A stretch of DNA of 64,000 nt, from NCBI RefSeq assembly GCF_013030945.1, contig NZ_JABBXF010000012.1, positions 124,001 through 188,000 on the forward strand, given 5' to 3'. The position numbers and the translations under genes are program-made. Source of the DNA: Streptomyces morookaense. Lineage in GTDB: Bacteria > Actinomycetota > Actinomycetes > Streptomycetales > Streptomycetaceae. The notes under the pieces are model-generated. The model worked only from the letters and a program-made list of their open reading frames with translations. It made no database searches and was not told the DNA's origin. Below, piece after piece: positions 1 through 8,745 of this stretch; position 1 is the first letter of the stretch, and each line of letters starts with the position of its first letter.

Positions 1-454
1 TGCCCGCCCGGACGTCCACGAGGGCGGGGCCCTGCCACAGGGCGAGGGCGCGGCACAGCAGCCGGGAGGCGCTGCGGTAGTCGGCGGCGTCGAACGCGGT
101 CCGGCCGTCGACCACCAGCTGTTCGAATTCCTGCACGTCGACCGATCCCGGCTGCACCCGCAGCAGATAGCCTCCGAACTGGGTGACCAGCACGTCCTTG
201 GCGCTGCGCGCGGGTTCGTCGGTCAGGGCCGCGGAGATCTTGCGGCGCAGTTGGAGGATGTAGGTCTGCAGCGTGGTGGACGCGCTGCGGGGGATGCGCT
301 CCCCCCAGATCTCGGTCATCAGCGTGGGGACGGTGACCACGTGGTCGGCCTGCAGGGCCAGCAGAGCCAGTATCTGGCGGGGCTTGGCCGCGCTGGGGAC
401 CACCGAGACTCCCTGCTCATGAGCATCCAGCGGTCCCAGTACCTTGATGTCCAT
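1..454 (-). CDS. SARP-family transcriptional activator (C-terminus cut off by window edge)
   Basis: Only the first 151 codons are visible; translation starts at ATG 452-454 and reads off the left edge. The N-terminus (MDIKVLGPL, then KPRQILALLALQA and the segment TTLQTYILQLRRKI) is the winged-helix OmpR-like DNA-binding domain of Streptomyces antibiotic regulatory proteins, followed by the start of the bacterial transcriptional activator domain (around VDVQEFEQLV). It closely resembles the complete SARP at 13373-14197. It probably activates biosynthetic operons through 11-nt direct repeats of the kind found throughout this window. Family is certain; targets are inferred. Confidence 0.93.
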   Translation of the reverse strand, partial: MDIKVLGPLDAHEQGVSVVPSAAKPRQILALLALQADHVVTVPTLMTEIWGERIPRSASTTLQTYILQLRRKISAALTDEPARSAKDVLVTQFGGYLLRVQPGSVDVQEFEQLVVDGRTAFDAADYRSASRLLCRALALWQGPALVDVRAG

Positions 455-581
455 TGCGCGCTCTCCCCCTTCGAGTCGCATCCCGCCGAGCCGGTCGGGG
501 CTCGCCCGGAGCCTGCGCATCAGACTGGCAGCAAGGGGCCGGCCGGCCCAGTGAGCAGGGCATGAGCGCAATCATGAAAAT

Positions 582-600
582 CTCACGGACATCCCGTGAG
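582..600. promoter_or_regulatory. Short inverted repeat in the SARP/precursor intergenic region
   Basis: CTCACGG and CCGTGAG form a perfect 7-bp inverted repeat around a 5-nt spacer. It lies 110 nt before the predicted precursor start and 128 nt before the divergent SARP start, so it could be an operator. No function can be proven from the sequence. Confidence 0.3.
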
Positions 601-709
601 GGGGGCACTGCCCCGCCACGCCACGACGGCTCAGAATCACTGCCGGCACGTCGTAGAGCACGCACCCGATGACTTCGAACGAGTCTCATGCCGTGGAAGG
701 GGCCTGTTC

Positions 710-1030
710 ATGAACACCGTCGCACCGCGTACCACGTCCGTCACCGTGCATCCCGCCGAGGAGCGTTTCTCCGCCGACGCCCTCCGTTTCGCCGAACTCG
801 CCGCCCGCAGCGGTCTGGAGCCGGAGCTGGCCCGGCGGCTCGAGAACAGCCCCGCCGCCGTTCTGGCGGAATTCGGCTTGTCCGCCGGGCACCCGGAACC
901 GGCCGCCGGCACGACACTGCTGATCGAGGATCTGAGCCGGTCGACGGCGGGCGCCCTGGTCGTCCCGACCTGGACGGTCGTCGCGCCCACCCCGCAGGAG
1001 CCGACCGGTGCGACGGCCGGCCGATGCTGA
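710..1030 (+). CDS. Candidate RiPP (TOMM-type) precursor peptide
   Basis: A 106-residue protein whose ATG at 710 follows a purine-rich GGAAGGGG about 8 nt upstream. The middle part (FAELAARSGL, then NSPAAVLAEFGL) resembles the nitrile-hydratase-like leader (NHLP) seen in some azole-forming RiPP precursors. The tail after DLSRSTAG is rich in Thr, Pro and Val and ends GATAGRC, leaving several Thr and one terminal Cys as possible heterocyclisation sites. Its stop overlaps the start of the YcaO gene (ATGCTGA), so the two are translationally coupled. The precursor role is inferred from leader likeness and coupling; the core has few Cys or Ser residues, so it could instead be an accessory protein. 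Confidence 0.6.
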   Translation: MNTVAPRTTSVTVHPAEERFSADALRFAELAARSGLEPELARRLENSPAAVLAEFGLSAGHPEPAAGTTLLIEDLSRSTAGALVVPTWTVVAPTPQEPTGATAGRC

Positions 1031-3300
1031 GCAATGCAGCGGGTCCGGACATCCGGACAGTGGGGTTCAAGCGGCACCTGAACGTGCAGACCGACGAGGA
1101 AGCCGTCTATCTGCTCTCCAGCCGCGGTGTCACGATTCTGCACGGCACGGATGTGGCGGCCCTCGCCCCGCTCCTGGACGGCACCCGCACACTGCCCCGT
1201 CTGCTGCGCGAGGCGGCGGGCCGGATGCCGGTCTCCGAGGCGGGGCGAATGGTGGCGGAGCTGGCGAAGGCCAACCTGATCGGATACCGGCGGCCGGACG
1301 CCGCGGAGCCGGCCGACCCCGCCTGCCGTGCCTACTGGGACCTGCTCGGCGACGGCTCCGAGGCCACCGCCAACATCGCCCGGACACCGCTGGAGGTGAT
1401 CGCGGTGGGGCGGGCCGACCGGGCGGCGGCCGTGGAGGCATGCCGGGCCGCGGGCCTGACGGTCGCGGAGCCGTCGGCCGCGGCAGGGCTGTGCCTTGTC
1501 GTCTGCGACGACTATCTCGACCCCGGGCTGGGCGCGATCGACCGGCGGATGCGCGCGGCCGGGCGGCCCTGGCTGCCTGCCAAGCCGCTCGGCGCGGAGA
1601 CCTGGCTGGGCCCGGTGTTCATCCCGGACGACGGGCCGTGCTGGTCCTGCCTGGCGCACCGGCTGCGGGCGCACCGCGCGGCCGAGGACGCGGTGCGCCG
1701 GGCCATGGGTGCTTCCGGGCCGCTGCCCGTACCGGAGGCCTCGCTGGCCGCCGGCCGGGCACTGGGACTGCAAGCGGCCGTGCTGGAGGCGGCGAAGTGG
1801 GTCGCCGGGGTGCGGCAGGACGCCCAGCGCACTCTGTTCACACTGGACACCTGCACCCTGCGCTCCGCCCATCACCCTGTCACCCGGCGTCCTCAGTGCC
1901 CCGAATGCGGCGACGCCCTTCTGATGGCCCGCCGGGGTTTGCGGCCGCCGGTGCTGGTGCCCCGGCCCAAGGCGCCGGACACCGGTTCGAACCACCGCGC
2001 GCTGACACCGGGGCAGGTGCTGGAGCGGCACGGCCACCTGGCCGACCCGCTCACCGGCATCGTGGCCGAGATCGTCCGGGACCCGCAGGTGCCCGAGGCT
2101 CTCGCCTGTTATCTCTCGGGCCACAACCTGGCGTTGGCCGGGGGCACCCTGGCCGAGGTGCGCGGCGGTCTGAGACGGCTGAGCGGCGGCAAGGGCGTCA
2201 CCGCGGAAGAAGCACGGGCCGGCGCGCTGTGCGAAGCGGTGGAACGATTCTGTGGAACGCGGCAGGGCGACGAGGCGGTGGTCGTGGGCTCGCTGGCGGA
2301 ACTCGGCGGCTCGGCCCTCCACCCCAATGCCTGCCAGATGTACCACGAGCGGCAGTTCCGGGAGCGGAACCGCTGGAACGCCACGCACTCGGCCTTCCAG
2401 CAGGTGTGCGCCCCCTTCGATCCCCGGCGCGCCGTGGAGTGGACACCCGTGCACTCCCTGACCACGGGCCGGCAGCGGCTGCTGCCCACCTCGATGCTGT
2501 ACTTCACCAGCCCGGCGGCCGAAGGACTGCCCTGGGCCGACTCCAACGGCAACGCCGCGGGCAGCAGCCTGGAGGACGCCGTGGTGCAGGGGCTGCTGGA
2601 GCTGGTGGAGCGGGACGCCGTCGCCCTGTGGTGGTACAACCGGACCCGGCCGCCGGCCATGGACCTGGACGCCTTCGACGCGCCATGGCTGGCCGGGCTG
2701 CGGGATGCGTACGGACGCATGAACCGCGACCTGTGGGCCCTGGACCTCACCTCCGACCTCGGCATCCCGGCGGTGGTGGCACTCTCCCGGCGCATCGACC
2801 AGCCGGCCGAGGACATCGCGTTCGGCTTCGGCGCCCACTTCGACCCGCGGCTCGCCCTGCGCCGTGCGGTCACCGAAATGGGACAGCTGCTCCCCCATGC
2901 GGCCGGTGCGGACCCGGGCGGCACCGGATACCGCACGGACGACCCCGCCGTCCTTGCCTGGTGGACCCGGGCGACCGTACGGAACCAGCCGTACCTCCTG
3001 CCCGATCCGGCCGAATCGCCCCGCGCACCCGGCCACTTCGACGACATGTCCCGGGACGATCTGCTCGAGGACGTCCAAGCGGCCACCGCGCTGCTGGAGC
3101 GGCACGGGCTGGAGGTGCTCGTCCTGGACCAGACGCGGCCGGACGTGGGCCTGCCGGTGGTCAAGGTCGTCGTGCCCGGACTGCGCCACTACTGGGCACG
3201 ATTCGCCCCGGGGCGGCTGTACGACGTTCCGGTACAACTCGGTTTGCGGGACCGGCCGGTGGCCTATGAGGAGCTGAACCCCATCCCCATGTTCGCATAA
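1024..3300 (+). CDS. Fused TOMM cyclodehydratase (E1-like/RRE domain plus YcaO domain)
   Basis: A 758-residue protein. Residues about 10-95 look like a RiPP recognition element (winged helix). Residues about 100-310 form the ocin-ThiF/E1-like partner with two CxxC pairs (CWSC and CPEC) that should hold zinc. The C-terminal half is a YcaO domain with the ATP-binding segments GGKGVTAEEARAGALCEAVE and SNGNAAGSSLEDAV, followed by LLELVERDAVALWWYNR, and it ends in a Pro-containing tail (NPIPMFA). Such fused C/D proteins use ATP to cyclise Cys, Ser or Thr of a precursor to azolines. No McbC-type azoline dehydrogenase is visible; one may lie to the left. Start chosen at ATG 1024, overlapping the precursor stop. 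Confidence 0.9.
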   Translation: MLSNAAGPDIRTVGFKRHLNVQTDEEAVYLLSSRGVTILHGTDVAALAPLLDGTRTLPRLLREAAGRMPVSEAGRMVAELAKANLIGYRRPDAAEPADPACRAYWDLLGDGSEATANIARTPLEVIAVGRADRAAAVEACRAAGLTVAEPSAAAGLCLVVCDDYLDPGLGAIDRRMRAAGRPWLPAKPLGAETWLGPVFIPDDGPCWSCLAHRLRAHRAAEDAVRRAMGASGPLPVPEASLAAGRALGLQAAVLEAAKWVAGVRQDAQRTLFTLDTCTLRSAHHPVTRRPQCPECGDALLMARRGLRPPVLVPRPKAPDTGSNHRALTPGQVLERHGHLADPLTGIVAEIVRDPQVPEALACYLSGHNLALAGGTLAEVRGGLRRLSGGKGVTAEEARAGALCEAVERFCGTRQGDEAVVVGSLAELGGSALHPNACQMYHERQFRERNRWNATHSAFQQVCAPFDPRRAVEWTPVHSLTTGRQRLLPTSMLYFTSPAAEGLPWADSNGNAAGSSLEDAVVQGLLELVERDAVALWWYNRTRPPAMDLDAFDAPWLAGLRDAYGRMNRDLWALDLTSDLGIPAVVALSRRIDQPAEDIAFGFGAHFDPRLALRRAVTEMGQLLPHAAGADPGGTGYRTDDPAVLAWWTRATVRNQPYLLPDPAESPRAPGHFDDMSRDDLLEDVQAATALLERHGLEVLVLDQTRPDVGLPVVKVVVPGLRHYWARFAPGRLYDVPVQLGLRDRPVAYEELNPIPMFA

Positions 3301-3392
3301 ACCACAGGGCAATTCAGGCAGCCCAGGCGCCTCAAGGTCACGTTAACATGTGCCGCGGGTTCGGATCCCGGCGAACTCGCAAGGAGGCACGC

Positions 3393-4667
3393 ATGATCGG
3401 CCCCTTCCGGCGCAGGCAAGCCGGAGTCAACCGCAGAAGTAACGTTCCTGCGGGACATGGAACACCTGGAACACAACAGTTGGCACCCACCGGCATCGGC
3501 ATTCCGTCAACTCCGCGGCAGAACGAGGACGTTCTTGCCACCCATGTCGCCGAGATCATCACGATTGCCGTGCTGTGCGGCTACACGGCTGTACTGCTGC
3601 TCAACGTCCTGTGGGAGAAGCCGGGTCCGTCCAGGCTGATGCTGTTGATCGGCTGTGTGACCTCGCTCTTCGCCATCCAGCTCCTGCACACCTCACCGAA
3701 GACCCGGCGCTGGCCACTGCCGCGGAAGGCGCTCACGCTCGGCCTGCAAGCCGCCCTCACCTTCGTGCCGTTTCTCTGGTTCGGCATCACCTGGGGCAGC
3801 ATGGGGGGCATTCTCGACGCCTCGATCCTCCTCATGCTGCCCTCGCCGCTCTCCTGGGCCCTCTTCGCACTGGTGGCCGTGGGCATCGGCGCCTACGCGA
3901 TCACCCTGCACCTCGCAGTCATCAGTGACATCTACACCCCGCTCACCACGCTGCTGACGGGTCTCGTCCTTTACGGGCTCACCCGTTTGACCGATCTGGT
4001 GCACGAAGTCCAGGCCACCCGGGCCGAATTGGCCCGCATGGCTGTCGCACAGGAACGCCTCCGCTTCTCCCGGGACGTCCACGACCTGCTGGGCTACAGC
4101 CTGTCCGCGATCACACTCAAGTGCGAGCTGATCCACCGGCTGGTCGTGACCAACCCGGAGCGGGCCCAGGAGGAGGTGACCTCCGTGCTCCAGGTGTCCC
4201 GGCAGGCGCTCGCCGACGCCCGCATGGTGGCCAGGAGTTACCGCGAGATGTCGCTGGCCGAGGAGGCGGAATCGGCCGCGGTCGTGCTGGCTGCGGCCGA
4301 CATCCGCACGACCCTGGAGATCTCGTGCGGCCGCCTGCATCCGGCCGTGGACACCGCGTTCGCGACGGCGCTGCGCGAAGGGGTCACCAACATCCTCCGG
4401 CACAGCAAGGCCCAGTCGTGCGGGATCACGGCGGTGCGGGCGGGCGGCACCGTGCGGCTGGAACTGGTCAACGACGGTGCCGTCAGCACGGATCCGGCCG
4501 ACGGCACGGGAGGCAACGGACTGGACAACCTGCGCACCCGGCTCGGCACCGTCGGCGGCCGGCTGACGGCCGGAGCATGCGGGGACGGGCACTTCAGGCT
4601 GGTGGCCGAGGCACCGGTCCGGCCGGGGCGCAGCGCGACCGACCCGGTGACGCGGGAGATCGCTTAG
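3393..4667 (+). CDS. Sensor histidine kinase, NarL/DesK-like (HisKA_3 type)
   Basis: A 424-residue membrane sensor. ATG 3393 is preceded by a strong AAGGAGG. Several hydrophobic stretches (about residues 55-205) form the membrane sensor part. The dimerisation/phosphoacceptor box reads FSRDVHDLLGYSLSAI, with His in the usual DVHD context. A HATPase_c domain follows, with ALREGVTNILRHSKA (N box) and GTGGNGLDNLRTRL (G box). It pairs with the response regulator 55 nt downstream. The signal is unknown. Its place after the YcaO gene suggests local control, like the AbsA-type systems of Streptomyces clusters, but this is inference. Confidence 0.9.
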   Translation: MIGPFRRRQAGVNRRSNVPAGHGTPGTQQLAPTGIGIPSTPRQNEDVLATHVAEIITIAVLCGYTAVLLLNVLWEKPGPSRLMLLIGCVTSLFAIQLLHTSPKTRRWPLPRKALTLGLQAALTFVPFLWFGITWGSMGGILDASILLMLPSPLSWALFALVAVGIGAYAITLHLAVISDIYTPLTTLLTGLVLYGLTRLTDLVHEVQATRAELARMAVAQERLRFSRDVHDLLGYSLSAITLKCELIHRLVVTNPERAQEEVTSVLQVSRQALADARMVARSYREMSLAEEAESAAVVLAAADIRTTLEISCGRLHPAVDTAFATALREGVTNILRHSKAQSCGITAVRAGGTVRLELVNDGAVSTDPADGTGGNGLDNLRTRLGTVGGRLTAGACGDGHFRLVAEAPVRPGRSATDPVTREIA

Positions 4668-4722
4668 TCTTCAGTGTGCGTCAGCACGCTTGATCGGGCA
4701 GTTCACGGGAACGGGGGAGCCC

Positions 4723-5337
4723 ATGCTGTCGGTGAGAATCCTGCTCGCCGAAGACGTGCACATGATCCGCGGTGCGCTCATCGCCCTGCTGGAACTGGAG
4801 CCGGACCTGGAGGTGGTGGCGTCGGTGGACCGGGGCGACCTGATCGTGGAGACCGCCCTGCGCACCGGCCCGGACGTCGCCGTGATCGACATCGACCTGC
4901 CCGGTTCCGACGGCATCACCGCCGCCGCCGAGCTGCACGAGCGGCTCCCGGCCTGCCGGGCGCTGATCCTCACCAACCTCGGTCGCCCGGGCACCGTACG
5001 CCGCGCGCTGTCCGCACACGTCAGCGGTTTTCTCCTCAAGGACGCCCCGCCCAGCCAACTTGCCCAGGCGGTACGGTCGGTGGCGGCGGGCCAGCGGGTC
5101 GTCGATCCCCAGCTGGCGCTGTCGGCCTGGGAGGCCTCGGACTCCCCGCTGTCGCCGCGGGAGACCCAGGTGCTTCGGATGGCGGCCCGGGGAGCCGACG
5201 CCGACGAGATAGCGGGGACGCTGTACCTCACCACGGGCACTGTCCGCAATTACCTCACGGCCATCGTCTCCAAACTCAACGCACGCAACCGGATCGATGC
5301 CATCCGGATCGCCGAGGAGGCCGGCTGGATCCCGTGA
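4723..5337 (+). CDS. NarL/LuxR-type response regulator
   Basis: A 204-residue regulator. The receiver domain (residues about 4-120) carries the acidic pocket AEDVH and the phospho-acceptor Asp in DVAVIDIDLPG, plus the conserved Lys in FLLKDAP. The C-terminal LuxR helix-turn-helix begins LSPRETQVLRMAA. ATG 4723 was chosen because GGGGGAG precedes it; an in-frame TTG at 4690 is less likely. It is the partner of the histidine kinase just upstream. It ends 11 nt before the converging ACP-acyltransferase gene. Confidence 0.92.
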   Translation: MLSVRILLAEDVHMIRGALIALLELEPDLEVVASVDRGDLIVETALRTGPDVAVIDIDLPGSDGITAAAELHERLPACRALILTNLGRPGTVRRALSAHVSGFLLKDAPPSQLAQAVRSVAAGQRVVDPQLALSAWEASDSPLSPRETQVLRMAARGADADEIAGTLYLTTGTVRNYLTAIVSKLNARNRIDAIRIAEEAGWIP

Positions 5338-5348
5338 CCGGGGCGGCT

Positions 5349-6593
5349 TCACCACCTCACGGTGCTCTCGGCCAGCGGCCCGGCGTCCAGCTCCGAGAGC
5401 ACGCCGGCCAGGTCCACCGCATCGGACTGCGGCCCCTGGCACACAGGAAGGCAGCGCGGTCCTTCCGGCCCGCCGATCCGGCGTACGAACGGGGTCAGTA
5501 CCGGCCTGGGGCCGATCTCCACGACATGGGTGGGTGCGTGCCGGTGCAGCATCTCCCGTACCGCGTCGGCGAACCGGACCGGTGAGGTGATGTGCTGCGC
5601 CCAGTAAGCGGCACCGAGCGGCTCGGCCGACTGCCGCCCGTAGACGGCGGAGTAGTAGGGAAGCCGGGGCACGGCGCCCCCGAACTGTTCGGCCGCAGCC
5701 CGGAGTTCCGGAACCACCGGCTCCATGAGAGGTGAGTGGAAGGCGTACCGCACCGGCAGGAACCGGCTCAGGACCCCGTCCCGCGCGAGCCGGTCGCGCA
5801 CCCGCCCCAGGCCGTCGAGCGTGCCGGAAAGCACCGTCGCACGGGCCGCGTTGACCGCGCCGATGGAGACACCCGGTTCACAGGCCGCGGCCTCGGCGGC
5901 CTCGTACGGGCCGACGCACACCGCCAGCATGCCGCCGCCCTCCGGCAGCCGCTGGACGGACGCGCCGCGCAGCACCACGAGCCGCGCCGCATCGGCGAAC
6001 GGGACGGCTCCCGCGACCGCGGCGGCCGCCAGTTCCCCCATGCCGTGGCCCAGCACCGCGACGGGCCGCACACCGGCGTCCAGCAGGGTCTGTGCCAGGG
6101 CACAGCCGACGGCGAAGAGAGCCGACTGCGACAACGCGGTGTCCTCGGTGTCCGGGCCCCTGCCGAGGGCCGACTCGACGACGGAGCGGCCCAGGCAGGG
6201 CCGCAGCATCTCGTCGAAGCGTCCGAGACAGGCGCGGTAGGTGGCCGAGTCCCGGTACAGGCCTCCCGCCATACCCGGGTGCTGCCCGCCCTGCCCCCCG
6301 AACACGAACGCCACCCGGATGCGGCGCCCGCGGACCGCCGGGGTGCCGCACACCACCAGCCGATGCGCCAGGTCCCGCACAGTGGGACAGGCCCACATGT
6401 CCTCGGGGCCGATCAGCGAGCCGCACTTCTCCTCGACGTCTCCGAAGAGGCTCAGCATCGCCACCGAGTCCAGTCCGCACTCCGCGATCGGTGTTCCGGG
6501 CACCACCGGCCTGCCCCCGTGATAAGCGATCCGCTCCGTCAGCCAGCACAGAAAACCGCTGATGCCCGGCTCGCCCTGCGGTACGTGCTCCAC
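5349..6593 (-). CDS. ACP-acyltransferase fusion protein with substituted nucleophile
   Basis: A 414-residue protein starting at GTG (GGGAGGG upstream). Residues about 1-85 are an acyl carrier protein with the phosphopantetheine serine in CGLDSVAML. The rest is a malonyl-CoA:ACP transacylase fold: FVFGGQGGQHPGM near the start, an AFHS motif usually linked to malonyl selectivity, and a conserved PVRFADAV region. The catalytic elbow reads GHGMGEL where GHSxGE is expected, so the nucleophile Ser is Gly and classic transacylation should fail. It follows the acyl-AMP ligase with a short gap, so the ACP probably receives the activated starter acyl group. The AT part may be structural or have a changed chemistry. 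Confidence 0.88.
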   Translation of the reverse strand: MEHVPQGEPGISGFLCWLTERIAYHGGRPVVPGTPIAECGLDSVAMLSLFGDVEEKCGSLIGPEDMWACPTVRDLAHRLVVCGTPAVRGRRIRVAFVFGGQGGQHPGMAGGLYRDSATYRACLGRFDEMLRPCLGRSVVESALGRGPDTEDTALSQSALFAVGCALAQTLLDAGVRPVAVLGHGMGELAAAAVAGAVPFADAARLVVLRGASVQRLPEGGGMLAVCVGPYEAAEAAACEPGVSIGAVNAARATVLSGTLDGLGRVRDRLARDGVLSRFLPVRYAFHSPLMEPVVPELRAAAEQFGGAVPRLPYYSAVYGRQSAEPLGAAYWAQHITSPVRFADAVREMLHRHAPTHVVEIGPRPVLTPFVRRIGGPEGPRCLPVCQGPQSDAVDLAGVLSELDAGPLAESTVRW

Positions 6594-6626
6594 ATCGCCC
6601 TCCCCTGGTCGTTCACCTGGTCGTGC

Positions 6627-8372
6627 TCACCCGGCCCGGGCCATGTCCGTGCCGGTCAGGAGTTCACGGTCGAGTCGCTGGTGCAGCGGACGGATCCGGC
6701 CGCGGAGGAACAGCTCGCGCATGGCGGAGCGTTCGACCTTCCCGCTGGTCGTACGCCGGACCGTGCCCGGCCGGACCAGCAGGACGCCGCCGACACTGAC
6801 TTCGAACTCCTCGGCGAGGCACCGCTCCACCTGCGCGGCCAGTGCAGCGAGATCCACGTCGTAACTGCTGCGGGTGCGGAGTTCCTGCACCATCACCACA
6901 CGCTCGCGTTCGCCGGGGACGGCGAAGGCCGTGCCGGGTCCGAAGAGCACGCTGACCTGCTGGACCGTGCGCTCCATGTCCTGCGGGTAGAGGTTGCGCC
7001 CCGCCACCACGATCATGTCCTTCAGGCGACCGGTCACATGGAGCCGGCCGTCCTCCAGCGTGCCCAGGTCACCGGTGCGCAGGAATCCGCCCTCGCCGTC
7101 CGCCGTCGCGACCCGGAACACCCGTGCCGTCTCACCCGGGTTGCGCCAGTAGCCGAGGGCCACCCCCGGCCCGCGGACCCAGATCTCGCCGATCCGCCCG
7201 TCGGGGAGCGGGGTCGCGGTGTCCGGATCGACGACGCGTATCTCGCAGCCGACCGCGGGGCCGCACGTCGGCACCCGGCGCACCGGCCGTCCCGGAACCG
7301 GGTCGCGCCACTGGTGCCGTTCCAGGCTGCCGGAGTCCACTGCGCGTTCGGGAAGCGGCGGGGCGGCGCCCCGGCCGCCCGAGACCAGCAGGGTCGCCTC
7401 GGCCAGCCCGTAGCAGGGCGCGAACGCCTCGGCCCGGAAACCGGCGGGCGCGAAGCGCTCGGCGAACCCTGCCATCGTCTCGGCCCGCACCGGTTCGCCG
7501 CCCGAGACGGCGACCCGCCACCCCGACAGGTCCAGTCCGGCGAGCTGTTCGTCGGTCACCCGCCGGGTGCACAGGTCGTAGGCGAAGTCGGGGGCCCCGC
7601 TGACGCTGATCCGGTGACGGCCGACGGCTTCCAGCCAGCGCACCGGGTGCCGGACGAACGACTCGGCCGGAAGCATCACGGAGGTGCCGCCGAGCCACAG
7701 GGGATGCAACAGCTGCCCGACCAGACCGAGGTCGTGGTGGAGCGGCAGCCACCCGCCCAGCCGGCAGCACGGCTCGGTGCCCAGTGCCTCCTGAATGGCC
7801 TGCTGCGTGGCCAGCAGATTGGCGTGGCTGACGACCACTCCGCGCGGCTGCCCGGTGGATCCCGACGTGTACTGCAGGTAGGCAGTGGTCTCCGGCGGGA
7901 GGTCCGGCGGGCTCCACACGGGAGCGCCGGGGACCGCGTCGGCGGGCAGACAGGGCATGCTGCCGTGCCCGCAGTCGGCCAGCAGTCGTGACATGTCGAG
8001 GACCAGGGCGGCATCGGTGAGCGCCACGCAGGGAGCGGTGTCCTTGACAATGCCGGCGATCCGCTCCAGGTGGTGCGACCGTCCGCCGCCCGGCGGTGCG
8101 GGCACCGCCACCGCGCCCGCGTACAGGCAGGCCAGAAAGCTCACCGTGAACTGGCGGCGCGACCGGTGCAGCAGCAGCACCCGCCGGCCGGCGGCGCCCT
8201 GGTTCTGCAGCCAGCCCGCCAGCCGACGGACGGACGCGTCCAGGTCGCGGTACGTGACCGGTGTGGCGTGGCCCCGGTCCGGGCTGCCCGGCAGCAGGAG
8301 CAGGGCTTCCCTCCCGGGATCCTGTTCGACCCGGGACAGCAGGAGATCGGTGAAGTTCCGGTGATCGGTCAA
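6627..8372 (-). CDS. Fatty acyl-AMP ligase (FAAL-like)
   Basis: A 581-residue adenylate-forming enzyme. The P-loop is YTSGSTGQPRGV, then WLPLHHDLGLVGQLL (typical of FAALs), CYGLAEATLLVSGG, and a late FLRTGDLG segment with GRLKDMIVVAGRN. FAALs activate an acyl chain as the adenylate and load it straight onto an ACP, here most likely the ACP domain encoded just downstream on the same strand. This suggests a non-acetate starter unit for the polyketide, or acylation of another product of the region. The start appears to be TTG with GGGGGAGG very close, so the exact start is uncertain. Confidence 0.88.
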   Translation of the reverse strand: MTDHRNFTDLLLSRVEQDPGREALLLLPGSPDRGHATPVTYRDLDASVRRLAGWLQNQGAAGRRVLLLHRSRRQFTVSFLACLYAGAVAVPAPPGGGRSHHLERIAGIVKDTAPCVALTDAALVLDMSRLLADCGHGSMPCLPADAVPGAPVWSPPDLPPETTAYLQYTSGSTGQPRGVVVSHANLLATQQAIQEALGTEPCCRLGGWLPLHHDLGLVGQLLHPLWLGGTSVMLPAESFVRHPVRWLEAVGRHRISVSGAPDFAYDLCTRRVTDEQLAGLDLSGWRVAVSGGEPVRAETMAGFAERFAPAGFRAEAFAPCYGLAEATLLVSGGRGAAPPLPERAVDSGSLERHQWRDPVPGRPVRRVPTCGPAVGCEIRVVDPDTATPLPDGRIGEIWVRGPGVALGYWRNPGETARVFRVATADGEGGFLRTGDLGTLEDGRLHVTGRLKDMIVVAGRNLYPQDMERTVQQVSVLFGPGTAFAVPGERERVVMVQELRTRSSYDVDLAALAAQVERCLAEEFEVSVGGVLLVRPGTVRRTTSGKVERSAMRELFLRGRIRPLHQRLDRELLTGTDMARAG

Positions 8373-8490
8373 GGCCTCCCCCTTGTGAAGGTTCCAGCGA
8401 CGCTGTCCCCGGACACGGACCCGGGGCGGTCGGACGGGGGCCTGGCTCCCCGGCCCCGGGCACGGCCGTCGGGCCGGCGCGCTGCGCCGG

Positions 8491-8679
8491 TCACGGGGCC
8501 GCCCAGGTGACCGCCGAACAGGGGCGGAACCGGGACCTTCCCCACAGGGCCCGTCGCGGCGTCCGGGCGCCGGCCGGCCCGGCGGCGCTCAGCCGCGCCA
8601 TCAACACCACTGTCACAGCGGCCAGTTCGGCCTCGTCCGGATGGCCACGAACCACGGTGAGGAACGTTTGTTCAGGCAT
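8491..8679 (-). CDS. Acyl-CoA carboxylase epsilon subunit
   Basis: A 62-residue protein reading MPEQTFLTVVRGHPDEAELA, then AVTVVLMARLSAAG. It has the VVRGxPxxxELAA signature and the tryptophan near the end (LWGRSRF) of AccE/PccE subunits, which stabilise actinobacterial acyl-CoA carboxylases supplying malonyl- or methylmalonyl-CoA. No carboxyltransferase (beta) or biotin (alpha) subunit gene is visible, so it either works with subunits encoded elsewhere or its partner lies outside the window. It sits between the FAAL and an ABM protein on the same strand. Confidence 0.75.
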   Translation of the reverse strand: MPEQTFLTVVRGHPDEAELAAVTVVLMARLSAAGPAGARTPRRALWGRSRFRPCSAVTWAAP

Positions 8680-8745
8680 GTCTCCAGCGTGTTCCAAGCC
8701 ACTTGAACGCCCCTCGTGCCGCACCGGAAGCCTCCGCAGGTGCGG

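Noticed and set aside
637..3312. Long minus-strand open frame (891 codons) opposite the YcaO gene
   Set aside because: It mirrors the real YcaO gene, is Pro/Arg/His/Gln-rich with no recognisable domain, and is a high-GC antisense shadow.
4690..4722. TTG start at 4690 for the response regulator
   Set aside because: ATG 4723 has a clear GGGGGAG site and gives the standard receiver-domain N-terminus.
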